NCBI GenBank assembly: GCA_963783945.1 | Contig: CAWAPS010000024.1 | Span: 628,054 to 692,053 of the forward strand | Reading direction: 5' to 3' | DNA from: CAWAPS01 sp963783945 | Lineage (GTDB): Bacteria; Actinomycetota; Acidimicrobiia; Acidimicrobiales; Palsa-688 | DNA: 64,000 nt | Shown: in pieces, positions 9,102 to 17,368 of the stretch | Layout of the letters: each line of letters opens with the position of its first letter | Position numbering within the stretch: the first letter of the stretch is position 1 | Translations under genes and position numbers: made by a program | The notes under the pieces: model-generated | The model's input: the letters and a program-made list of their open reading frames with translations, nothing else | Told to the model about the DNA's origin: nothing | Database searches by the model: none

Positions 9102-10040
9102 TCAGGGAGTGGGGCCCGCCGCCGGGCCCGGCGGCCGCGGTCGACGGCGCCACCGCATCGCGGCCGGCACCCCGATGAGGGCGCCGAGGACCAGCAAGGG
9201 GGCCAACCAGCCCAGGGTCAGCACGATTCCTCGAAACACCGCGGCGGAGTTGGACACGGCCAAGTGCCAGGTCCGAGCCGGTGTTCCCTGGTGGGCCGCA
9301 CGGGGCGCCGGGACCGGCGCCATCGCCAGCTCGACCGACACAGTGGCGTAGCTCACCTCACCGGATAAGGCAGCCTGCTGAGCGGACAGCTGCTGGATCT
9401 GGCTTTGGAGGGCGAACACCTGGTCTTGGATAGCGAGAATGTCGCCGATTGACGTGGCTCGAGCCAGGAGGGTGCGCGCCGCCTGCGCCTCGTCCCCCAA
9501 CGTGGTGAGCTGAGCTCCGTTGTCGGCCACCTCGGTGGTCACGTCCTGCCCGGAGATATTCTCAGAGGTGACCACACCGAAGTTGTCGAGCCGGGCCATC
9601 ACGTCGTGGAACTGGCCAGCAGGCACGCGCAGCACTTCCCTGGCGCTGGGATTGGTACCCCCCAAAGAGGTGCTGGAGTCCGATACATACCCGCCCACGC
9701 CGGTCGCCAGGCCGGCGACAGCGGAGAACACCTGGGTCAGCGCACCGGGCTTGACCCGGATGGTCATGTCGGCCGTGGTGATGATCTTCGGTCCGGCCGG
9801 GGTGACAGTGGCGCCCAGAGTGCTGCTCGCCGACTTCGCACCGCCATCGGCGCTGCCGCTCACGGAGCTCTGGGCGGGGGTCGCCACCCCGGCGCCCGAC
9901 CCAGCCCCGCCGGCCCCGCTGGTAGGGCCTGAGATCGAGGAAGGCGCCCCTCCTGACGCCCCTTTCGATGACGCGCCACAGGCGGTGGCGATCACCGCGA
10001 CTGAGCCGACAAGCAAGACGATGAAGCGGCGCGTGTGCAT
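9102..10040 (-). CDS. DUF4349 domain lipoprotein
   Basis: 312 residues from the ATG at 10040. It opens with a lipoprotein signal: MHTRRF, a hydrophobic core, and the lipobox VIATAC with the acylated Cys near residue 20. A Ser/Gly-rich linker (to about 90) leads into a DUF4349 domain: ADMTIRV strand, a GGYVSDSSTSLGG loop, the LRVPAGQFHDVMARLDNFG segment and a long coiled-coil helix pair near 175-215 (IQDQVFALQSQIQQLSAQQ) ending in SYATVSVEL. One transmembrane helix near 275-297 is followed by RWRRRPRP. DUF4349 proteins are anchored envelope proteins of unknown function. The lipid anchor at one end and a membrane helix at the other suggest both ends are held at the membrane, with the coiled coil outside. 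Confidence 0.9.
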   Translation of the reverse strand: MHTRRFIVLLVGSVAVIATACGASSKGASGGAPSSISGPTSGAGGAGSGAGVATPAQSSVSGSADGGAKSASSTLGATVTPAGPKIITTADMTIRVKPGALTQVFSAVAGLATGVGGYVSDSSTSLGGTNPSAREVLRVPAGQFHDVMARLDNFGVVTSENISGQDVTTEVADNGAQLTTLGDEAQAARTLLARATSIGDILAIQDQVFALQSQIQQLSAQQAALSGEVSYATVSVELAMAPVPAPRAAHQGTPARTWHLAVSNSAAVFRGIVLTLGWLAPLLVLGALIGVPAAMRWRRRPRPPGPAAGPTP

Positions 10041-10730
10041 ACCAGTAAGACGGGCAGCCCGACCGTTACGGTTCCCGGACCGTCGTCCGTAGCGTCTCGG
10101 GTCGGAAGCCGAGGCAGGCGACAACCCCACCATGTTCGGGATCGCCGCAGCGACGACGCATAATGTCATTGAGGACGACGGGACAGACGGTAGGCCTCGA
10201 CTCCGCTCCAACCACCAACTGACCGTCAATCGCGAGCCTCGCTGACGGATGACATGCCCCACTTGCGCCTACGCGCCGGTTGGGAGCGGGGTGGGCCCGG
10301 GTTGCACCGTGGTCACAGAAGCGGGCGGAGCCCGGCAACGGTGGGGGTCGCGGTGGCGCTCGGGCGGTTGGGCGTTGTCGGATGCGGAGGAGCGAAGCAT
10401 CCGCTAGCCGCGACACCCCCGGTGGCGACCTCTGCGCCTCCCCCGGCGTCGAGCGCTCCGGTTGCAAGGACACGGCCGCCCCCGCCCTCGACGTCAACCA
10501 CACGGTTTGCGGTGACGGAGCCAACAGCGGCGTGGCACCAAACGGAGCACTGACCACGTAGTGTCTGCGGGCATGGTTGCGCAGATTGGCGAGGGCCTGT
10601 TGCCCGTTGCCGACAAGTGCCCCAAACGAAACTCAGGCGGGCAGAAGAAGGATTGGTTTTGGGTCTGAGACCGGAGCGACTTCTGGGCTAGATTCACGAG
10701 CCATTCGCATTTATAGGGAGGGCGTGGACA
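10041..10730. other. intergenic, divergent promoter region
   Basis: 690 bases between the DUF4349 gene and the DUF4389 gene. It contains a Pro/Thr-rich frame of 99 codons at 10254-10553 on the plus strand, listed separately with low confidence. Otherwise nothing was recognised. Confidence 0.4.
10254..10553 (+). CDS. possible small lipoprotein
   Basis: A 99-codon frame has an Arg-rich start, a short hydrophobic stretch and LGVVGCGG, which could be a lipobox, followed by a Pro/Thr/Ser/Ala-rich tail typical of cell-wall spacers. The hydrophobic core is short and there is no ribosome site before the ATG, so this may be chance coding in GC-rich DNA. Confidence 0.22.
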   Translation: MPHLRLRAGWERGGPGLHRGHRSGRSPATVGVAVALGRLGVVGCGGAKHPLAATPPVATSAPPPASSAPVARTRPPPPSTSTTRFAVTEPTAAWHQTEH

Positions 10731-11633
10731 ATGAGTGACGTTCCACTGGGACCGGACTGGTGGATTGCATCTGACGGAAAGTGGTACCCGCCAGAACAGC
10801 ACCCCAACTATCAACCCCCATCACCTCCGACCGCACCCGGCAGTCCCGCTCAGCCCATGCCACCCCCGCCGGCTCAGATCTCGCCCACGGGACCGCCGTG
10901 GTCGGGACCTCCAGCTACGCCGAGCGCCATGCCTCTGTACTTGTGGGTCCTCGACCCGCCTCCTACGCCTCGAGATCGTTTGACGTGCGCTATTCGCCTC
11001 ATCATGGTGATCCCACAGGCCATCGTCCTCGTCTTTCTCGACATCGTCGCGTTCTTCGCGGTCGTAGCCGCCTGGTTCGTAGCGCTCTTCAGTGGCCGTT
11101 TGGCTGGCGGGCTCCGAGAGTTCATCGCCGGAACGTTGCGCTGGAACCTACGAGTACAGGGGTACTTCTTCTTCCTGACTGACACCTACCCCCCATACAG
11201 CTTGGGTGACCAGGACACCTATCCAATCCGACTCGCCATTCCTCCTCCGATTGAGCTCAACCGCGCCGCCGTCTTGTTCCGCCTCTTTATCGCCATTCCC
11301 GGCCTGATCGTGGCAAACGTGCTCGGCGCCGGACTCGCGGTCGTCTCGATCGGGAGCTGGTTCATGGTCCTCGTGAGCGGGCAGCTCCCAGTACCGTTGT
11401 TCGAGGCGACTCGCGCCGTCTTGCGATACCAAGCGCGCTTCTTCGGCTACTTCTCAGTACTGACGCCGGAGTATCCATGGGGTGCGCTGGGAGATAGCTC
11501 ATCGCTGCCTGCCGACGCTGATCCCTACGAAGCCTGGTCGATCAAACTGAGCAGCGGAGGACGAACGGCCATGATCGTGGTGATCGTTCTTGGGGTGATA
11601 TCCGAATTGATAAACAACGGGAGCCGCCTTTGA
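10731..11633 (+). CDS. DUF4389 membrane protein with N-terminal DUF2510-like motif
   Basis: 300 residues. The ATG at 10731 follows AGGGAGG by about 10 nt. Residues 7-24 read GPDWWIASDGKWYPPE, the short WW..DG.WYPPE motif common at N-termini of acidimicrobial membrane proteins, followed by a Pro-rich linker to about 80. Two tandem DUF4389 units follow, each with two hydrophobic helices and a conserved end: FSGRLAGGLREFIAGTLRWNLRVQGYFFFLTDTYPPY and SGQLPVPLFEATRAVLRYQARFFGYFSVLTPEYPW. Function is unknown; the protein is membrane-bound. A second, shorter DUF4389 protein lies at 52786-53376 and lacks the N-terminal motif. Confidence 0.9.
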   Translation: MSDVPLGPDWWIASDGKWYPPEQHPNYQPPSPPTAPGSPAQPMPPPPAQISPTGPPWSGPPATPSAMPLYLWVLDPPPTPRDRLTCAIRLIMVIPQAIVLVFLDIVAFFAVVAAWFVALFSGRLAGGLREFIAGTLRWNLRVQGYFFFLTDTYPPYSLGDQDTYPIRLAIPPPIELNRAAVLFRLFIAIPGLIVANVLGAGLAVVSIGSWFMVLVSGQLPVPLFEATRAVLRYQARFFGYFSVLTPEYPWGALGDSSSLPADADPYEAWSIKLSSGGRTAMIVVIVLGVISELINNGSRL

Positions 11634-12692
11634 GAACCTCAACATGCCGACGTTCTTTCCACCGGATCACGATCCTCGTCGCGAGCAATCACCGTTTCGC
11701 CGGCTGGTGCTCGCGGCGCGGACAGCCGTCCGGCAAGACCACCCGAGAAACCGGGGCCATGCCAGCCGATCCGGGACCGGCAAATGCGGCAAACATCGCC
11801 CTTCTGGGTACTAGAGCCGAGGCCGAGTATGCGCTCTGGGAGGTGGGCCTGGGTGCGGATTGGACGAGCACGTCCTCCTCCGACAATCCCGCTAGCACTG
11901 GAGCTGGAGGGGAACACCTCCCGCTTGGCGTAGTCGAGCGGGAGGTCGATGGCCTTGCGGTGGAAGTCGTAGATGACCGCCTTGGTGCCTCCGTCGTCGG
12001 CAAGCGGCCAAGAATGGGCTCCGCCGTTGCTGCCCCGGCCAGAAGCTTCAGGCCACCACCGCTTAGCGATGGCTGGTCGGCCATCCAAACAGCCGCTGAC
12101 CCGCACCTAAATTCGATTTGCTCGTAATCTCCCCGCCGTGAGGCGGATCCTCGGGGCAAGACGTTGGATGAGCGGCCAGAGCGAGGGCGAGACGGACTGC
12201 AGCACGAGATTCCATGCCGTATGAAGCCGTCTCCGTTCGCCGATTTCAGGGCAACCGGATGTCGGCGCCCTGATCCCCTCTCTACCTGACGGAACCGTGG
12301 CTGAACGCGATCGCCCATAAGGCCGAGCTCTTGCCCTGAGAGCCTACCGTCCGGGCCCGCCTCCTGGGTCGGCCTGGTCAGGTCCTTCTCGAGATCCTCG
12401 GTCGTCCAAGGCTGCACTCTGATCGAGATCACGCAACCACTAGACCAGGACCACGAACTCCGCGAACTGGTCGACGTTCGGCGTGCCACAAACACCCGCG
12501 TCGGGCAGCATCACCAAGGGAGTTGGTTGAGGCGGCTGGTGCGATAGCGGCCCCGGCTGGGATTGGGCTTGGCCATGGCGGTCATGGGCACCCCGAACTT
12601 GTCGTCAGGTGTGAAGAGAATGTCGCCAAAGGGCAGAAGTTTCGAGCACCTGGCTGTCGACAACTCTTTCACAGAAACGAGGCGACCCTGAC
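11634..12692. other. long stretch without a supported gene
   Basis: About 1.06 kb. Several open frames occur on both strands, but all have low-complexity or Arg/Ser-rich content. One leftward frame near 11930-12020 has a natural-looking peptide (KAVIYDFHRKAIDLPLDYA) that may be a remnant of an unknown gene. No terminator or repeat was recognised. Confidence 0.4.
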
Positions 12693-12992
12693 ATGGAGAT
12701 CAAGAAGACTCTCATCGGCTCGGTGCTGGTCGCCGGGAACACGCTCGTGGCTCTCGGTTTGGACGCAACACCTGCGCATGCCGCTACCAGCTCGGCACAC
12801 CGCCACGGTGCCCGCGTACATGTCAACCCGAAGCCGGCATCAGAAGACCCGCCTCATCGGCCATCAGTTGGGAACCCGAGTAGACAAGACACGAATAATG
12901 AGCAGTCAATGCTGCACCACCGAGCACATAGCGCACATCCCGGAAAACGACGACGAGGCGGAGGTTCTGGTCAGCGTGCGTACCGGGGTTGA
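12693..12992 (+). CDS. possible secreted peptide, probably frameshifted
   Basis: MEIKKTLIGSVLVAGNTLVA plus LGLDATPAHA is a textbook Sec signal peptide: two Lys, a hydrophobic core, and AHA for signal peptidase I near residue 30. After about residue 48 the frame becomes Arg/His/Pro-rich and ends at 99 without recognisable structure, as if the true reading frame had been lost. A natural-looking frame starts at 12898 in another phase, so a frameshift joining the two is possible. Confidence 0.4.
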   Translation: MEIKKTLIGSVLVAGNTLVALGLDATPAHAATSSAHRHGARVHVNPKPASEDPPHRPSVGNPSRQDTNNEQSMLHHRAHSAHPGKRRRGGGSGQRAYRG

Positions 12993-13149
12993 CGGTCGCT
13001 CGCCCTACAGCGCCGCCCAGACCTGGCTCAAGACGAACATCCCCGACGCCGGGGAGATCGTCACCATCGGGTTCTGCGAACGGCCCGAGAACGGCATCGA
13101 CCAGATCCTCCTGGTCACCTACAAGTTGGCGGAGAGCAAGCTCGGTTAG
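12898..13149 (+). CDS. hypothetical protein, about 83 residues
   Basis: From the ATG at 12898 the frame encodes a balanced, globular-looking peptide containing ENDDEAEVLVSVRTGVDG, YSAAQTWLKTNIPDAGEIV and TIGFCERPENGIDQILLVTYK. Composition is far more protein-like than the surrounding frames. No clear ribosome site precedes the ATG, and the frame extends upstream, so the true start is uncertain; it might be the tail of the secreted-peptide gene at 12693 after a frameshift. I recognise no family. Confidence 0.42.
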   Translation: MSSQCCTTEHIAHIPENDDEAEVLVSVRTGVDGRSPYSAAQTWLKTNIPDAGEIVTIGFCERPENGIDQILLVTYKLAESKLG

Positions 13150-13279
13150 CGCCAAACAGGTGCGGGTTGTCGCCTGAAGTCGACAGTTTGTCGCCGACAG
13201 TCAACAGTTGCAAGCGCCTGGCTTCCGACAACTAGGTATAGAGACGGGCAAGGGTCCGTCAGGTCCTGGGGAGGAGCCA

Positions 13280-14464
13280 ATGGAGAACGAGGCAGTCCAC
13301 ACCGGAGAGGGTCTGCTGTGTGCGGCGCCCTGCGCGCACCCATCAGCGCACGATGACGACGGCTACTGTCCCGACTGCGGTTCGGCACTGCGGCCCGCCC
13401 AGGCACCAAGGTCCTCGACTGCATCGTCCCCTTTACCGCTGGGGAAGCTGATCCCGCTACGCGCCTTCTGGGACGACCGTTCGTGGCGCACCGGAGTGCC
13501 CTTCGCGTTCCTTGCTCTCGCTCTGTTGCCCTTCTTGATCGACCACCTCAGCTTCGGTCATGCAAAGTGGGGGTTCGCGGCCTATTTCGCCGGTATCTGG
13601 TTCTTTGCCATCCGGACCCTGGTCAAGCCAGAAACGGTATCCCGCTGGCGTGTGGCGGGCATCGCAGTGTTCACCGCTATCGTCGGCATCCCCCTCGCCA
13701 TCACCCTTGAGAGTCACGCGGGCAGGTCGAACTCGTTCATACACAACATCTTCGGGGTGGGAGTACCCGAGGAATTCACTAAGGCCCTGCCTGTCTTTCT
13801 CTTCGTGTACCTGGTGAGAGGGTTTCGCCTGTCTCCTCGCACGTACATGTACCTGGGCGCGGTGAGCGGGCTTGTCTTCGGGGCGGTGGAAGCTGTCCAC
13901 TACTCGGATCTCTACGCCACACTCCTATCCTTCGACAGCACCTCGCTCATGACCGAGGTCTGGCGTCTGGTCAGCGGACCGGTTCTCCACGCATGCATGG
14001 CGGGAATCTCCTGTTACTTCATCGGGTTGGCCTCCACGCACCGCAACAAGCAGATCCCCCTGATCGGGTTCGGCTTAGCCATCGCCGCCCTTCTGCACGG
14101 TGCCTACGACACGACGGCCAATAGCTGGATGGGGGTCGCTATAACCGCCGTCATCATCTTCATCTTCGTCGGCTATGTGCTCAGCGCAGAGAAAATCGCC
14201 GACAGCTACCGAGGTGTTGCGAACTCGGTCCCCAGTGGTCCTGCTGACACCGTCGCTACGAGGACCAACCACAGCGACCCGGTGATTACCAACCAAGGCG
14301 CGAGCGGCCGATCGACCGGCCTCTTCGACCACAACGCCATCGAGCATGGCGGTCACACCCACGCCGAACGTTGGGTAACTGCGTCAGGCCCTGATGCGAT
14401 TCGTACGGAAGAGCACGACCAGAGGGAGCCAGCCGCTGAAAGCTTTGCGGCAGCCAGCAGGTGA
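13280..14464 (+). CDS. PrsW-like intramembrane metalloprotease with N-terminal zinc ribbon
   Basis: 394 residues. The ATG at 13280 follows GGGGAGGA closely. The N-terminal 45 residues carry a one-sided zinc ribbon (CAAPCAHP and CPDC). About eight membrane segments follow with the four PrsW motifs: GVPEEFTKALPVF near 157 (E-E..K), GLVFGAVEAVHY near 195, VLHACMAG near 235 and LLHGAYDTT near 272. Those Glu and His residues form the presumed metal site. PrsW of Bacillus cleaves an anti-sigma factor in the membrane; actinobacterial homologues are mostly uncharacterised. The stop overlaps the GTG start of the next gene by 4 bp, so the two are translationally coupled and the downstream single-pass protein is a natural candidate partner or substrate. 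Confidence 0.92.
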   Translation: MENEAVHTGEGLLCAAPCAHPSAHDDDGYCPDCGSALRPAQAPRSSTASSPLPLGKLIPLRAFWDDRSWRTGVPFAFLALALLPFLIDHLSFGHAKWGFAAYFAGIWFFAIRTLVKPETVSRWRVAGIAVFTAIVGIPLAITLESHAGRSNSFIHNIFGVGVPEEFTKALPVFLFVYLVRGFRLSPRTYMYLGAVSGLVFGAVEAVHYSDLYATLLSFDSTSLMTEVWRLVSGPVLHACMAGISCYFIGLASTHRNKQIPLIGFGLAIAALLHGAYDTTANSWMGVAITAVIIFIFVGYVLSAEKIADSYRGVANSVPSGPADTVATRTNHSDPVITNQGASGRSTGLFDHNAIEHGGHTHAERWVTASGPDAIRTEEHDQREPAAESFAAASR

Positions 14465-15729
14465 CTGACTCGACTACCGCCGCTCAGCCCGAAATCGAGA
14501 ACGGAATGACAGCCAGCGACACAGGTCAGACTCGTCCAAGTGACTCCGGCGCGGCACACCCCGCGACGTGTACGAACGGTCACCGTACGCCCGATGGCGA
14601 CCGCTTCTGCCGTCGTTGCGGAGCGCCGATAGCCATTCTTTGCCCCAATGGTCACGCCATGTTCGACCAGGATCGCACTTGTCGCCTCTGCCCCACCCCG
14701 ATCACCCCCCCGAGTAACTCGGTCTCAAGCACGACGGTAACCCGAATCCCGTCCGAGCTCGTAGCTGACGGACCTTATGCACTCCCGGCACTGTCGCCGG
14801 CCCCGGCGTCACCGATCACAACCCGTCGTCGTCACCGCGCCGCTTGGATCGGCGCAGCGATAGTCGGTGCTGTTGTGGTCGTCGCTGGCGCTGTCGGAGT
14901 GACATACGCCCTGACCCGATCTGGCCGCCAGCGGCCCACAGCAACAATATCGACGAGTTCGGAAGGCGGGAGCCAATCCCCGGCAATCTCCCGTGATAGT
15001 AGCCAGCCACCTGCCGCACCGGGATTCTCGCAAGCTGCCTTTTCGGCGCTGCAAGGTTCCTGGCACGGCACCGGATTTGATGTCACAGTCACTCCGGCGT
15101 CAGGTCAGCCGGAAGCGTTGACCACCAACCTGGGTGGCACGGGCATACCCGGAGACCACCAGATAATGTTCACCGGAGTGCAGGCGGCGTCTGGCTCGCT
15201 GAAGCTGACCTACGACTTCGCGACCAACCCAAACACTGTCACGGCAAACACCATGGGAGACGGTGTTCTTCGGGCCACCCGTGTCACACCATCGCCGGCT
15301 ACCCAGTTCCAGCCTCAGGCTCAGTCAACTCCTGAACCGGCTCCTGCGGCGGCTCCGGCTCCCGTTGCTGCTCCAGCCGCTGCGGATACCTCTTCAGCTT
15401 CGACTCCTACGACGACGGACACGTCGTCTAAAGCTCAGACCTTGGCCAACATCTTCAACACCACTGAGAACAATGCGCCAGGAGAGAAGGCACCTCAGCC
15501 CATCAATGTCAGCACCGTCAACTACGCAGTGTCGGGACAGTATGCCGTTGCCAACATCTACAGCGGAGAGACTGGCTATGAGACTGCGTTCTACACCAAC
15601 GGCCCCAACTGGACCCTCCTTACCTACTGCGGGACCAACATCCGCAGCACTTACGGCATCAACGGGATCCCGGCCAGCACGCTGAGCCAGTTGCTCGCTC
15701 AGACCCCGGTCCCGTCGTCAGCCGACTAA
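14461..15729 (+). CDS. double zinc-ribbon, single-pass membrane protein with extracellular domains
   Basis: 422 residues from the GTG at 14461, overlapping the protease gene by 4 bp. Residues about 36-78 hold two zinc ribbons (CTNGHRTPDGDRFCRRCG and CPNGHAMFDQDRTCRLC). A single membrane helix lies near 125-148 (AAWIGAAIVGAVVVVAGAVGV). Outside come a Ser/Thr linker, a beta-rich domain (ALQGSWHGTGFDVTVTP to GVLRATRVTP), a Pro/Ala/Thr spacer near 285-320, and a C-terminal domain of about 90 residues with TVNYAVSGQYAVANIYSG and a YCGTN Cys near 398. This cytosolic-ribbon, membrane, extracellular layout suits a sensor or anti-sigma-like substrate of the coupled PrsW protease, but that role is inference. 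Confidence 0.85.
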   Translation: MTDSTTAAQPEIENGMTASDTGQTRPSDSGAAHPATCTNGHRTPDGDRFCRRCGAPIAILCPNGHAMFDQDRTCRLCPTPITPPSNSVSSTTVTRIPSELVADGPYALPALSPAPASPITTRRRHRAAWIGAAIVGAVVVVAGAVGVTYALTRSGRQRPTATISTSSEGGSQSPAISRDSSQPPAAPGFSQAAFSALQGSWHGTGFDVTVTPASGQPEALTTNLGGTGIPGDHQIMFTGVQAASGSLKLTYDFATNPNTVTANTMGDGVLRATRVTPSPATQFQPQAQSTPEPAPAAAPAPVAAPAAADTSSASTPTTTDTSSKAQTLANIFNTTENNAPGEKAPQPINVSTVNYAVSGQYAVANIYSGETGYETAFYTNGPNWTLLTYCGTNIRSTYGINGIPASTLSQLLAQTPVPSSAD

Positions 15730-15971
15730 CCGATAGCGGACGGTTGGGCGCCGCCTGGTCCGCTGGAGACCACTCCATGCCACTCGTTATGGCACGAAAG
15801 TGGGACGGTCCTACGTCGGCGGCAGCTTCAGCCCGTGTTCTGCCCGGACGGGGGGCGGAGAAGGAAGTTCGGATGGGACCCGTGGGCAGAGCGGTGGTAC
15901 TCATCGGCGCCGCCGCCGATCAGGCTCGCCTCCGGGCGTGAGCCAGTCGCGCTGCTCGGGTCGGCACACAG

Positions 15972-16345
15972 ATGAGAGTTCGCACTGGCATGCGGGCAGT
16001 ATCGCGAAATGCTGTGGCGCCGCAAGATCCGGCGGTGGAGCACAGCTATCTTCAGCGCGAGGCGCAGGCCCGTATCGAGATCGACAAGCGACTCGTCGCT
16101 GCAGCCTGGTCGGTCTAGGGCCAGGACGCCCTCAACCTCGGTGCAAGTCTGGGGTGGCGGTTCGCGAGTTCATCCTGGAGAAGCCCCAGGGGTGCGTCGA
16201 CTACCTCCTCTTCGTCAACGGTCGGCCCGCCGGAGTCATCGAGGCCAAGCCGGAGGGCATCACCCTGGTCGAAGTCGAGCATCAGTCGAGGAGGTACGTG
16301 GAGGGGCCGCCCACCCGGATGACGCCCCCGGTGTACCCCCTGCCG
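15972..16345 (+). pseudogene. type I restriction HsdR N-terminal remnant
   Basis: From 15972 one frame reads YLQREAQARIEIDKRLVAA AWSV then a TAG at 16116, then GQDALNLGA. A neighbouring frame continues with GVAVREFILEKPQGCVDYLL, FVNGRPAGVIEAKPEGITLV and EHQSRRYVEG. Together these match the N-terminal region of HsdR/DEAD-type restriction subunits, where AVREF...DYLLFV.G...GVIEAK is the nuclease core (D and E-x-K of the PD-(D/E)xK fold). The gene has a nonsense codon where family members usually have Gln, a lost base in the following G-run, and is cut off after VEG, where integrase sequence begins. It cannot encode a working enzyme. Confidence 0.75.
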
Positions 16346-16647
16346 TTCATCTGGCAACCGGCGGTGAAGAAGGTCGGCCTGGACGGGACGGGTTCACCTT
16401 CCACTCGCTACGCCATTCCCGCGTCGGCTTCATGGTCGCCGCCGGAGCACATCCGTTGGCCATCCAGCGCCGCGTCGGACACGCGTCCATGAGCACCACC
16501 ATGGACATCTACGGCGAAGTCCGGCCCGAGGTCGACGGGGGCGTGGCCGGAAACCTGGGCGCGCTGTTCACGGACCGGCCCGTGGGGTCCGCAGAGGGGT
16601 CCGCTGACTCAAGCTCTGAAAATTCGGCGTCCCTTTCGGGTCCGTAA
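16330..16647 (+). pseudogene. tyrosine recombinase (integrase) C-terminal remnant
   Basis: The fragment reads FIWQPAVKKVGLDGTG, then after a one-base shift FTFHSLRHSRVGFMVAAGAH, PLAIQRRVGHASMSTTMDIY and GEVRPEVDGG. It keeps the H-x-L-R-H box, the R-x-x-G-H-x-S box and the nucleophile Tyr in MDIYG, all C-terminal catalytic motifs of phage-type integrases. The N-terminal and core-binding domains are missing; the fragment joins directly to an HsdR remnant. The shift lies in ACGGGTTCACC near 16390, probably a lost G. It ends about 55 bp from a tRNA 3' half, the usual integrase-attachment arrangement. Confidence 0.8.
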
Positions 16648-16702
16648 CCGCTAAGGGTTCTGACGGTGACCCTGAGAAAAAGCCCCTGACTATGGGCTTT
16701 GC

Positions 16703-16751
16703 GGTGGAGGTGATGGGACTTGAACCCACGACTTCTACGTTGCGAACGTCG
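16703..16751 (-). tRNA. tRNA 3'-half fragment, probable attachment site remnant
   Basis: Read on the minus strand, this contains an anticodon-arm-like CGACG TTCGCAA CGTAG (loop would show anticodon CGC, Ala), a T arm GTGGG TTCAAGT CCCAT and an acceptor 3' strand CACCTCC-A-CC. No D arm or matching 5' acceptor strand GGAGGTG is found upstream, so this is not a whole tRNA gene. Integrases of the adjacent type commonly recombine within tRNA 3' ends, which leaves such copies at element borders. Confidence 0.6.
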
Positions 16752-17075
16752 CCCGAGGCGTCCGACACCGAGCGGCCTGAGCAGGCCGTTGATGGAAAAG
16801 AGCAGGTGGAGGCCCAGATTTCCCTCTTCGATCCTGACCGCTGGTGACCCCGATTTACCCGCCGTGCCCGTTGCTACGGGCACGCGGCGGGCACGGACGT
16901 CCTTTCGGCGCGCGACCTGCTCCGGCACGATCAGGATCCGAGAGAGGGTGCACCGCCGATAAGTCGAGGGTTGACAGCGGCGGGCGGTCCGCGGCGTCCC
17001 GGGACCAGCTGCGTAGATCACGCCGAGGGGGAATGATCCACGAGTCGGACGTTGATGCCGGCACCGCCGGATACG

Positions 17076-17093
17076 TGACTATAATAGTGGTCA
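17076..17093 (+). promoter_or_regulatory. -10 element and palindromic operator, probably leaderless promoter
   Basis: TGACTATAATAGTGGTCA contains a consensus TATAAT at 17080-17085 inside the perfect palindrome ACTATAATAGT (17078-17088), with outer arms TGAC/GTCA. The -10 box ends only 7 bp before the antitoxin ATG at 17093, so transcription should start at or next to the ATG, giving a leaderless mRNA. A palindrome over the promoter fits autorepression by a Phd/YefM antitoxin. Confidence 0.65.
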
Positions 17094-17368
17094 TGTCTGA
17101 TCTGACGTTGCCGTTGGCGGAGATAAAGAAGCGACTCTCAGAGATCGTTGATGGAGTCGAGCAGAAGCACGATCGGGTGGTGCTCACCCGCAACGGCCGT
17201 CCGGCCGCCGTGATCCTCAGCCCTGACGACCTTGAGTCTCTTGAAGAGACTCTGGCAATCCTCTCCAATCCCAGCGCGATCCATGACATCCGAGAGGCGG
17301 AAGTCGAGATCGACAACGGCGATGTGGTGACCGCGGACCAGTTGCGCTCCAAGTACCTGACGAAGTGA
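17093..17368 (+). CDS. Phd/YefM-family antitoxin
   Basis: 91 residues. The N-terminal half (LPLAEIKKRLSEIVDGVEQK, HDRVVLTRNGRPAAVILSPD) is the DNA-binding and dimerisation fold of Phd/YefM antitoxins; LTRNGRPAAVI is the family hallmark. The C-terminal half is acidic (EAEVEIDNGDVVTADQLRSK), as expected of the flexible part that wraps the toxin. No ribosome site precedes the ATG, consistent with the leaderless promoter at 17076. The stop overlaps the GTG of the toxin gene by 4 bp. Antitoxin dimers and toxin-bound complexes normally repress their own promoter through a palindrome like the one over the -10 box. Confidence 0.92.
   Translation: MSDLTLPLAEIKKRLSEIVDGVEQKHDRVVLTRNGRPAAVILSPDDLESLEETLAILSNPSAIHDIREAEVEIDNGDVVTADQLRSKYLTK

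Noticed and set aside
11639..12495. Two long leftward frames between the DUF4389 and PrsW genes
   Set aside because: Arg/Ser-rich and low complexity apart from one short natural-looking peptide; no start signal or family.
16703..16760. A complete tRNA gene
   Set aside because: No D arm and no 5' acceptor strand; only the 3' half is present.
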